Below are positions 1-5,894 of a stretch of DNA of 7,257 nt, piece after piece. The stretch comes from Polynucleobacter sp. (GTDB lineage: Bacteria; Pseudomonadota; Gammaproteobacteria; Burkholderiales; Burkholderiaceae): NCBI GenBank assembly GCA_023253245.1, contig JALRHB010000065.1, forward strand, positions 1 to 7,257, written 5' to 3'. The first letter of the stretch is position 1; every line of letters starts with the position of its first letter. The position numbers were made by a program, and so were the translations under genes. Under the pieces are notes generated by a model. That model saw only the letters and a list, made by a program, of their open reading frames with translations. It was not told the DNA's origin and did not search any database.

Positions 1-1
1 A

Positions 2-1480
2 AATGATTTCCAGTCTTTCGCTCTAGCGGCGCCACTATTAAAAAACGTTGCCGAATTAGGCTACACCAAGGCTACTCCAGTACAAGCACAGGTTATTCCT
101 GCAGCTCTTGCTGGCGGTGACTTATTGGTCAGCAGCCAAACTGGTAGCGGGAAAACGGCTGCATTTTTATTGCCCTTAATTAATCAACTGATTGAAGCTA
201 ATCCAAATAGCTCGCCCATACCGGGACGAGCTCAACCTAAAGTGCTAGTTCTCTGCCCCACGCGTGAATTAGCGCAACAGGTTGCTGCAGATGCAGTGAA
301 CTTGGTGCGCGGCATGAAAGGTATTCGTATTGCTACTGTTATGGGTGGCATGCCTTACGGCAAACAGATTCAGGCCCTTAAGGGTGCATTGTTAGTTGTC
401 GCAACCCCTGGTCGTTTACTTGATTTGAGCGATAGCAAAGCGATTCGCTTAGATGATGTTAAGCAATTAGTCATTGATGAAGCTGATCGCATGCTCGATA
501 TGGGATTTGCTGATGATCTGGAGGCAATTGATAAACGTTGTTCTGGCCGAAATCAAACCTTGATGTTCTCTGCAACTTTTGCACCAAATATCATGATGTT
601 GGCCAATGAGTTAACCACCAATGCCAAACGCATTGAACTTGCTCACGCTGGTGAAAAGCATGCCAATATTGAACAAAAATTGCATTGGGCTGACAGCATG
701 TCGCACAAACATAAATTGCTCGAACATATTTTGGCTGACGCCTCCTTAGATCAGGCGGTGGTATTTGCTAGCACTCAAGTTGAAAGCGAAAAAATTGCTG
801 ACACATTACGTGCTAATGGTTATGAAGCAAGCGCCCTACATGGCGCTATGCCTCAAGCCGTAAGGATGCGCCGTCTTGAATCTTTACGCAAAGGACACAC
901 CAAGATCTTGGTGGCAACAGATGTGGCAGCTCGCGGAATTGACGTGCCCCGCATTAGTCACGTGATTAACTTTGGCTTACCCATGAAACCTGAAGACTAT
1001 ACACATCGCATCGGCAGAACCGGTCGTGCAGGTCGCAATGGTGTGGCTATCACCTTAGTAGAACATCGTGATCGCGCCAAGATTCGTAACATCGAACGTT
1101 TTACTCAGCAAGATATCGTTGCCTCTGTCATTGATGGTTTGGAGCCGCAAGCTAAACCTAGTTTTGGTGGTGGACGTCCAGGTGGGCGCTCCGGTGGTGG
1201 CAATCGTTCTGGTGGTGGCGGTGGTCGCTATGGCTCTGGAGCTCGTTCAGAATCGCGCTTTGGTGGGGCTGGTGGCAGCAACCGCTCTGGCAAACATTTT
1301 GAATCACGCTCAGGCGACTCTCGCCCTACTGGTGGCAATCGCTTTGGTGACTCGCGTCCAGCGCGTTCTACTGACTCTCGTGCAGGTGGTAACCGCTTTG
1401 GTGACTCACGTCCGTCTGCTGGACCACGCTTTGCTAAGCCAAAATCTGGCGGTCAACGCAGAAACTTTAGTGGTAGCTAA
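2..1480 (+). CDS. DEAD-box ATP-dependent RNA helicase (RhlE-like), 5' partial
   Basis: This is an ATP-dependent RNA-unwinding enzyme, probably acting in the cytoplasm on rRNA or mRNA structure. The frame is open from base 2 with no start codon, so the first residues lie upstream. A TTG at 125 is internal and is not the start. Counting the codon at 2-4 as residue 1, the order is: Q motif with aromatic F3 and GYTKATPVQ (Q28); Walker A SSQTGSGKT (44-52); PTRELAQQ; TPGR; DEAD (159-162, bases 476-487); SAT (190-192); VVFAST; ATDVAARGIDV; HRIGRTGRAG (335-344). All helicase motifs are intact. Residues from about 389 to 492 form a Gly/Arg/Ser/Asn-rich, probably disordered tail, as in RhlE-type helicases where it aids RNA binding. 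The N-terminus resembles RhlE, but other DEAD-box subfamilies cannot be excluded, so no symbol is given. The stop lies 2 bp before ubiC, which suggests co-transcription. Confidence 0.95.
   Translation, partial: NDFQSFALAAPLLKNVAELGYTKATPVQAQVIPAALAGGDLLVSSQTGSGKTAAFLLPLINQLIEANPNSSPIPGRAQPKVLVLCPTRELAQQVAADAVNLVRGMKGIRIATVMGGMPYGKQIQALKGALLVVATPGRLLDLSDSKAIRLDDVKQLVIDEADRMLDMGFADDLEAIDKRCSGRNQTLMFSATFAPNIMMLANELTTNAKRIELAHAGEKHANIEQKLHWADSMSHKHKLLEHILADASLDQAVVFASTQVESEKIADTLRANGYEASALHGAMPQAVRMRRLESLRKGHTKILVATDVAARGIDVPRISHVINFGLPMKPEDYTHRIGRTGRAGRNGVAITLVEHRDRAKIRNIERFTQQDIVASVIDGLEPQAKPSFGGGRPGGRSGGGNRSGGGGGRYGSGARSESRFGGAGGSNRSGKHFESRSGDSRPTGGNRFGDSRPARSTDSRAGGNRFGDSRPSAGPRFAKPKSGGQRRNFSGS
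1331..1413 (+). repeat. Diverged 29-bp direct repeat in the helicase tail
   Basis: Two 29-bp copies, 1331-1359 and 1385-1413, start 54 bp apart and both encode GGNRFGDSRP (the last codon is incomplete within the unit). They differ at three bases, all synonymous third-codon positions (GGC/GGT, AAT/AAC, TCG/TCA). A shorter GDSRP copy lies just upstream, near 1313-1327. The peptide is kept while the DNA has drifted, which fits duplication within a disordered RNA-binding tail followed by selection on the amino acids. Confidence 0.8.
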
Positions 1481-1482
1481 AC

Positions 1483-2052
1483 ATGGTTCACCGTCGTCGT
1501 CTCCGTTCTGCATGGAATCGGATCGATTCCGGTGAACTGCACCAAGCACCACGCCAGTGGCAGCCCTGGCTAAGCGACACAGGTTCTTTGACTCAAAAAA
1601 TTGAGCAGGTAATTGGACAAAAACTAGAAGTTGTCGTTTTGCGTGATTGCCGTCAAAACTTAAATAGCGATGAAAGTCGCTATTTTCATTTTAAGCTAAT
1701 GCGGTGTCGCGTACGAGAGGTACTACTCTGCGTCAATCAAATTCCTCTAGTAATGGCACACAGCATTATTCCAATTGCGAGCTCAAGCGGAAGTAATCAC
1801 GCCATTCTAAGATTGGGGAAAAAACCTCTGGGAGCCGTGCTGTTTGCTAGAACGCGCATGCATTCTAAAAAACGACCCCCTCGAGAAATTGCCAGACTAG
1901 ATAAGAAGAGCGAGTTATGGAAAAAATGCTTTAAGCAGTATTCCGAACTGCCGAAAACAGTCTGGGCAAGACGTACCCTCTATCAGCTGAAAGGTCATCC
2001 CCTGTTGGTAAATGAAGTTTTTCTACCTACCCTACTGGACTATCAGAGCTAG
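1483..2052 (+). CDS. ubiC: Chorismate--pyruvate lyase
   Basis: UbiC removes pyruvate from chorismate to give 4-hydroxybenzoate, the ring precursor of ubiquinone, in the cytoplasm. The 189-residue product aligns by eye with E. coli UbiC (165 residues). Shared features are SLT at 35-37, R78 in VREVLLC (matching E. coli Arg76), LGKKPLG at 111-117 with the product-site Leu-Gly, and E178 in LLVNEVFLP (matching catalytic Glu155). Extra length, about 20 residues rich in Lys and Arg, lies between Gly117 and Glu178; I recall similar insertions in other betaproteobacterial UbiC proteins. The start at 1483 is the only early in-frame ATG (the next Met is residue 73) and gives the expected N-terminal length. 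No strong Shine-Dalgarno sequence precedes it, and with the helicase stop 2 bp upstream, translational coupling is likely. The gene converges on hemD. Confidence 0.9.
   Translation: MVHRRRLRSAWNRIDSGELHQAPRQWQPWLSDTGSLTQKIEQVIGQKLEVVVLRDCRQNLNSDESRYFHFKLMRCRVREVLLCVNQIPLVMAHSIIPIASSSGSNHAILRLGKKPLGAVLFARTRMHSKKRPPREIARLDKKSELWKKCFKQYSELPKTVWARRTLYQLKGHPLLVNEVFLPTLLDYQS
1484..1539 (+). other. Predicted RNA fold at the ubiC translation start
   Basis: Bases 1486-1493 are the exact reverse complement of 1530-1537, an 8-bp stem extendable by two G-U pairs to 1484/1539. Inside it, GAATCG (1515-1520) pairs with CGATTC (1524-1529) across a 3-base loop. The ubiC ATG (1483-1485) sits at the base of the outer stem. 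The pairing is seen directly; any role in controlling ubiC translation is inference, and the bases are also coding. Confidence 0.4.
1662..1685 (+). other. Intragenic 9-bp perfect hairpin with a GAAA loop
   Basis: AAATAGCGA (1662-1670) pairs perfectly with TCGCTATTT (1677-1685). The six bases between can close with a U-G pair, leaving a GAAA (GNRA-type) tetraloop. The hairpin lies within ubiC codons for about residues 60-68. On the plus strand a T-rich run follows (TTTC then ATTTT), so it resembles a weak intrinsic terminator; on the minus strand the following sequence is also fairly T-rich. It may be a chance coding hairpin, an attenuator, or an end point for hemC-hemD transcripts reading through. 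Confidence 0.4.
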
Positions 2053-2062
2053 CATTTATTCA

Positions 2063-2872
2063 CTAAATCTGTAGCCATGCTTGGGTGGCTCCTGCCAGAG
2101 AAATATCACCTGGCTGACAAATAAGCGCTTCACGAAAACCAATCTTCTTAGCAGCATCTGCTATCCGATGATGTGGGCAAATAGCCACAGCAGTATCTAC
2201 AGGCAAACTTGCCTTACCAAGATAGCGGACAGCTTCCGATGAAGTCAGCAACCAAAGTGATTGAGAAAAATCAATATCTTGAACAGCAAGCCAAGCAGGA
2301 TCCTTAAAATCCAATGGGGTGCGCGAGTAAACAGAAATAAGCTCTACTTGAGCGCCCGCATTTTGGAGGGTACTAGAAAGCCAATCTCTCCCGTCCTCGC
2401 CTTTAAAGATAAGAACCTTTTTGGCGCTCCAATCCCAAGCTAATTTTTGTAACTCATTCCATAGCCCCTCGGAGTCCCAATGGGAATTATCTTTAGGGTA
2501 AATAATATTACTAAGACCATCATTCGCATCAATGTCATATTGCTTTAGGGCTGCCTGACTACTGCCCCCCATGACTCCAATCGGAATACTCTGATTAACC
2601 ACATCCCGCCATGGTTGATTAAGTAAATTCTTGGTGCATTCAACTGCGTTGGGACTAACAAAAATGATCAAATCTGCCGCTTTTAGGCTAGCCTGGATTT
2701 GCGATCTCAATGAAGCATCTGATTTAGGGACAATATTAAGCAAGGGTAAAGAAATAATCTGTGGCAATTTCTCTGAGCTAAGGCCGCTACTGCGCAGATT
2801 GGATTGAAGCAAGTGAATTAAATTTTGCGACTGGCCACTTGGGCGGGTGATCACTATAGTCCTGTTACCCAT
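2063..2872 (-). CDS. hemD: Uroporphyrinogen-III synthase
   Basis: HemD cyclises hydroxymethylbilane with inversion of ring D to uroporphyrinogen III, the branch point to heme, siroheme and cobalamin. The 269-residue product has the two-domain family pattern: N-terminal VITRP (7-11), VSPNAVE (72-78), a linker with IYPKDNSHWDSEGL (124-137), KGEDGRDWL (157-165), VYSRTP (181-186), LTSSEAV (209-215) and a C-terminal CPHHRIADAAKKIGF (232-246). HemD sequence is poorly conserved, but these blocks and the position directly after hemC make the call firm. The ATG at 2872 follows the hemC stop by 17 bp with only a weak GAG upstream as a ribosome site, so it is probably read from the hemC transcript. There is no C-terminal HemX-like membrane domain, unlike the HemDX fusions of some Burkholderiaceae, and no hemX gene follows. 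Confidence 0.93.
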   Translation of the reverse strand: MGNRTIVITRPSGQSQNLIHLLQSNLRSSGLSSEKLPQIISLPLLNIVPKSDASLRSQIQASLKAADLIIFVSPNAVECTKNLLNQPWRDVVNQSIPIGVMGGSSQAALKQYDIDANDGLSNIIYPKDNSHWDSEGLWNELQKLAWDWSAKKVLIFKGEDGRDWLSSTLQNAGAQVELISVYSRTPLDFKDPAWLAVQDIDFSQSLWLLTSSEAVRYLGKASLPVDTAVAICPHHRIADAAKKIGFREALICQPGDISLAGATQAWLQI

Positions 2873-2889
2873 ATGCGCTCAATCTAAAG

Positions 2890-3876
2890 CTAGAAGGAAC
2901 TTGGTAAACCATTGGGCAACAAACTAGCCGCTCCTTGCGCAATTAAGTCTTGCGCCACACTAAGCCCCAATGCCTCTGCTTCTGCCAAACTCCCGACAAA
3001 TCCTTGGGCACTTGCCAAACAATTTGCTTTGCCATCTACGCTAGCAACAAAAGAGCGAATACTCATCTGATCTTGATTCCATGTAGCATAAGCCGCTAGA
3101 GGGACTTCACAAGAGCCTCCCAACTGACGTGACACCATTCTTTCAGCGGTGACAGCATACAAAGTCGGCAAGTCATTTAAAGGGGCAAGCCATTCTTTAA
3201 TGCTAGGATGCTTACTGAGCGTTTCAATACCCAAGGCTCCCTGTCCTGCTGCTGGGGTATGGGGATCAATTGGCAGCAGTGCTCGTATCCGGCTCTCTAG
3301 GCCGAGGCGCTTGAGCCCTGCGGCTGCCAAGATAATCGCCTGATATTCCCCACGATCTAATTTGACCATACGCGTATCTAAATTGCCACGCAATGGCAAA
3401 ATTTCCAAATGGGGGAACTTTGCTCTCAGAACGGATTCTCGTCTAAGACTCGAAGTGCCAACGACTGAGCCTTTTGGCAGCGCTTCTAGGCTGTCAAAGT
3501 CATTGGATACAAATGCATCACGAGCATCCTCCCTAGCCATGACACAAGCCAATTCAAATCCATTTGGCATAACCATTGGGACATCTTTTAAGGAGTGAAC
3601 CGCTAAATCAGCCCTACCATCCTCAAGGGCGGTTTCCAACTCTTTTACAAATAAACCCTTTCCACCAACTTTAGACAGCGCTTTATCTAATATTTGGTCG
3701 CCACGGGTAGTCATCCCTAAAATCTGCACATCGCACCCGGGATAGAGCTTTTTAAGGCAATCCCGGACATATTCGGCCTGCCACATAGCCAAGCGGCTCT
3801 CGCGAGAGGCAATTACTAGGCGCCGGGGAGGACCAGAAAGGGAATTTGCTGAGCTAGATATAGGGGTTTGGGACAT
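2890..3876 (-). CDS. hemC: Hydroxymethylbilane synthase (porphobilinogen deaminase)
   Basis: HemC polymerises four porphobilinogens into linear hydroxymethylbilane, using a covalently bound dipyrromethane cofactor, in the cytoplasm. Numbered from the chosen ATG (328 residues): ASRESRLAMWQ (23-33), TTRGDQ (56-61), GGKGLFVKELE (71-81), DLAVHSLKDVP (90-100) with catalytic Asp98, VGTSSLRRE (139-147), LRGNLDTR (162-169), PAAGQGALGIE (208-218), and LGGSCEVPLAAY with Cys256 as the cofactor attachment site. All key residues are present. The frame is open upstream to a TTG at 3906, but I prefer ATG 3876: it already gives a leader longer than E. coli HemC, and the extra codons overlap AT-rich promoter-like DNA. 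No clear Shine-Dalgarno sequence is seen at either start. hemC is divergent from argH and is followed by hemD in the next step of the pathway. Confidence 0.95.
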   Translation of the reverse strand: MSQTPISSSANSLSGPPRRLVIASRESRLAMWQAEYVRDCLKKLYPGCDVQILGMTTRGDQILDKALSKVGGKGLFVKELETALEDGRADLAVHSLKDVPMVMPNGFELACVMAREDARDAFVSNDFDSLEALPKGSVVGTSSLRRESVLRAKFPHLEILPLRGNLDTRMVKLDRGEYQAIILAAAGLKRLGLESRIRALLPIDPHTPAAGQGALGIETLSKHPSIKEWLAPLNDLPTLYAVTAERMVSRQLGGSCEVPLAAYATWNQDQMSIRSFVASVDGKANCLASAQGFVGSLAEAEALGLSVAQDLIAQGAASLLPNGLPSSF

Positions 3877-3904
3877 AACATTTAAAATAGTAAATACCGA
3901 CACC

Positions 3905-3910
3905 AATATA
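3905..3910 (-). promoter_or_regulatory. Candidate -10 box for hemC-hemD
   Basis: Read on the minus strand the bases are TATATT, five of six matching the TATAAT consensus. Transcription would begin near 3898, giving about a 22-base leader before ATG 3876 and excluding the TTG at 3906 as a start. The -35 region (around 3928-3933) is poor, so the call is tentative. Confidence 0.35.
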
Positions 3911-3912
3911 CT
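3907..3912 (+). promoter_or_regulatory. Candidate -10 box for argH
   Basis: TATACT matches five of six bases of TATAAT. Six bases separate it from the argH ATG at 3919, so the expected transcription start falls on or next to the start codon. No Shine-Dalgarno sequence and no convincing -35 box are visible at 16-18 bp spacing. It overlaps the opposing hemC candidate by four bases. Confidence 0.35.
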
Positions 3913-3918
3913 GCGTTT

Positions 3919-5337
3919 ATGAGCTCATCGAAAAATTCTCTTGCCAACAAAGACCAAGCTTGGTCGGCTCGTTTTACTGAACCCGTTAACGAATTAGTTC
4001 AACGTTATACCGCCTCTATTGGGTTTGATCAACGTTTTGCCCTAGTTGATATTGCTGGTTCATTAGCACATGCGCAGATGTTGGCCAATCAAAAAATTAT
4101 CAGCACTCAAGATCTTGCGGCTATCCAAAAAGGAATGGCACAAATTCAAAGTGAGATCGAGGCTGGTACATTTAACTGGCAACTTGCTTTGGAAGATGTT
4201 CATCTAAATATTGAAGCACGTCTTACTGAACTCGTCGGCGATGCTGGTAAACGCCTGCATACTGGTCGCTCTCGCAATGACCAAGTAGCAACAGACTTGC
4301 GTCTTTGGTTACGTGGCAGCGTTGATCAAATTGCAGATACGCTCAAATCATTGCGTGTAGCTTTACTAGATCTTGCTGAAAAACATTCTGCAACCATCAT
4401 GCCGGGCCACACCCATTTGCAAGTGGCTCAGCCAATTACTTTTGGCCACCATCTAATGGCCTATTACGAGATGTTTACTCGTGATGCCAGTCGCCTTGCT
4501 GACCTGCGTATTCGCTTTAATCGCCTTCCTCTTGGCGCTGCTGCGCTGGCAGGCACCACCTATCCGATTGATCGTGAGCAAGTTGCCAAAATTCTCGGGT
4601 TTGATGGAATTTGCAGCAACTCCTTAGATGCCGTATCTGATCGCGACTTTGCTATTGAGTTTTGCGCTTTTGCTTCAATCTTGATGATGCACATTTCACG
4701 CCTATCAGAAGAACTGGTGTTATGGCTAAGTCCCAGATTTGGTTTTATTGATTTGCCAGATCGCTTTTGCACGGGTAGCTCGATCATGCCACAGAAGAAA
4801 AATCCGGATGTGCCTGAGTTAGCGCGCGGTAAGACTGGACGCGTTTATGGTGATCTCATGTCTTTGCTAACCCTCATGAAAAGTCAGCCCTTAGCGTATA
4901 ACAAAGATAATCAAGAGGACAAAGAACCGTTGTTTGATGCGGTCGACACCGTGCAAGACACCTTACGCATTTTTGCAGACATGGTTCCCCATATCGAGGT
5001 AAAGGCTGATGTAATGAAGGCGGCCGCCGAGGAAGGCTTTGCAACCGCTACCGATCTTGCTGACTATCTTGTGAAAAAGGGCCTAGCTTTCCGCGATGCA
5101 CATGAGGCGGTAGCCCATGCAGTTAAGGCTTGCGTGGGACGCAACTGCATGCTCACCGACCTTAGTCTCTCTGAGCTACGGTTTGCTTGTGGCTTAGATA
5201 ATCGACCAGAGCTCATCGGTGACGATGTCTTTGCTTTATTGACAGTCGATGGCTCTGTCAGCTCTCGCCAACATGCTGGCGGAACAGCTCCTGCACAAGT
5301 TTTGTCGGCCATTAAACGAGCTCGTGCCGACCTTTAA
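3919..5337 (+). CDS. argH: Argininosuccinate lyase
   Basis: ArgH splits argininosuccinate into arginine and fumarate, the last step of arginine synthesis, as a cytoplasmic homotetramer of the fumarase/aspartase superfamily. The 472-residue product is full length. Visible signatures are AWSARFTEP near the start, LEDVHLNIEARL, HTGRSRNDQVATD (114-126), PGHTHLQVAQP with catalytic His166 (bases 4414-4416), GICSNSLDAVSDRDF, and the mobile catalytic loop GSSIMPQKKNPD (286-297) containing the catalytic serine. No key residue is missing, and the sequence closely resembles Burkholderiaceae ArgH as I recall it. ATG 3919 gives the expected short extension before AWSARF. The gene diverges from hemC across 42 bp and is followed 5 bp later by TRAP transporter genes with no terminator between, so all three are probably co-transcribed. 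Confidence 0.97.
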   Translation: MSSSKNSLANKDQAWSARFTEPVNELVQRYTASIGFDQRFALVDIAGSLAHAQMLANQKIISTQDLAAIQKGMAQIQSEIEAGTFNWQLALEDVHLNIEARLTELVGDAGKRLHTGRSRNDQVATDLRLWLRGSVDQIADTLKSLRVALLDLAEKHSATIMPGHTHLQVAQPITFGHHLMAYYEMFTRDASRLADLRIRFNRLPLGAAALAGTTYPIDREQVAKILGFDGICSNSLDAVSDRDFAIEFCAFASILMMHISRLSEELVLWLSPRFGFIDLPDRFCTGSSIMPQKKNPDVPELARGKTGRVYGDLMSLLTLMKSQPLAYNKDNQEDKEPLFDAVDTVQDTLRIFADMVPHIEVKADVMKAAAEEGFATATDLADYLVKKGLAFRDAHEAVAHAVKACVGRNCMLTDLSLSELRFACGLDNRPELIGDDVFALLTVDGSVSSRQHAGGTAPAQVLSAIKRARADL

Positions 5338-5342
5338 TTCAA

Positions 5343-5894
5343 ATGGGCTTTTGGGGCGCGCTTTCTAAGGGAATTGATCGCATAAACCAACTGCTTGCCA
5401 AGCTAGCGAGTTGGATGATTTTGCTATCTTGCATCGTCTCCGCATTGAATGCCTTATTACGTTATGGCTTAGATATCAGCAACAATTGGCCACTCGAATT
5501 ACAGTGGTATCTCTTTGCTGCAGCTGTTATGCTGAGTGCTTCGTATACCCTTAAGCGCAATGAGCATGTTCGAGTAGACTTAATCTACTTACAACTATCT
5601 GATCGTGGGCGTATCTATATCGACCTCTTCGGCTTAATCTTATTTTTAATGCCCGCCTGCTTATTATTTATGTGGCTATCTTGGACAAGCTTGTTTTACC
5701 CATCGTGGTTAATTTCAGAGCACTCGCTCAATGCTGGCGGATTATTGCGTTACCCTATTAAATTCATAGTACCGTTTGGCTTTTTCATGCTAAGCCTTCA
5801 AGGGGTCTCAGAAATCATCAAACGCCTTGGCATGCTCAAGAGCAAAGATACCCTCCCTCTTGCTGATCTCGATTACGAAAAGCCCATGCAATGA
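5343..5894 (+). CDS. TRAP transporter small permease subunit (DctQ/FcbT2 type)
   Basis: This is the small inner-membrane subunit of a tripartite ATP-independent periplasmic (TRAP) transporter, which uses an ion gradient to import organic acids delivered by a periplasmic binding protein. The 183-residue product shows four hydrophobic segments at about 21-40, 51-71, 92-114 and 137-158, as expected for DctQ. Family-like motifs are NALLRYGLD near the end of TM1, LELQWYLFAAAVMLSASYTL in TM2, HVRVDL just after it, and LNAGGLLRYPIKFIVPFGF (129-147) leading into TM4. The last motif is typical of the mannitol/chloroaromatic FcbT2 branch. The start is the first in-frame ATG, 5 bp after the argH stop; no clear ribosome site is visible. 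The stop overlaps the large subunit start (ATGA, 5891-5894). The substrate cannot be read from the sequence. Confidence 0.92.
   Translation: MGFWGALSKGIDRINQLLAKLASWMILLSCIVSALNALLRYGLDISNNWPLELQWYLFAAAVMLSASYTLKRNEHVRVDLIYLQLSDRGRIYIDLFGLILFLMPACLLFMWLSWTSLFYPSWLISEHSLNAGGLLRYPIKFIVPFGFFMLSLQGVSEIIKRLGMLKSKDTLPLADLDYEKPMQ

Noticed and set aside
125..127. TTG as a start for the helicase
   Set aside because: The same frame is open upstream and encodes the conserved Q motif and the residues before Walker A, so TTG 125 is an internal leucine codon.
1466..1481. TTTAG/CTAAA hairpin around the helicase stop
   Set aside because: A 5-bp AT-rich stem is weak and has no T-run; ubiC starts immediately after, so termination there is unlikely.
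1068..1535. Plus-strand open frame of 155 codons over the helicase 3' end
   Set aside because: It is a frame-shifted reading of the helicase C-terminal end and Gly/Arg-rich tail, giving a biased Val/Ala/Leu-rich product with no family features, and it overlaps genuine helicase motif coding and ubiC.
2073..2090. AGCCA/TGGCT inverted repeat near the hemD stop as a terminator
   Set aside because: The stem is only 5 bp with an 8-base loop, is inside hemD codons, and has no T-run after it on either strand.
3877..3906. Extended hemC start at TTG 3906
   Set aside because: The added ten codons lie in AT-rich promoter-like DNA, have no ribosome site, and lengthen an N-terminus already longer than E. 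coli HemC. ATG 3876 is preferred, though not proven.
4560..5312. Minus-strand open frames opposite argH
   Set aside because: They are antisense to the catalytic regions of ArgH and look like compositional shadows.
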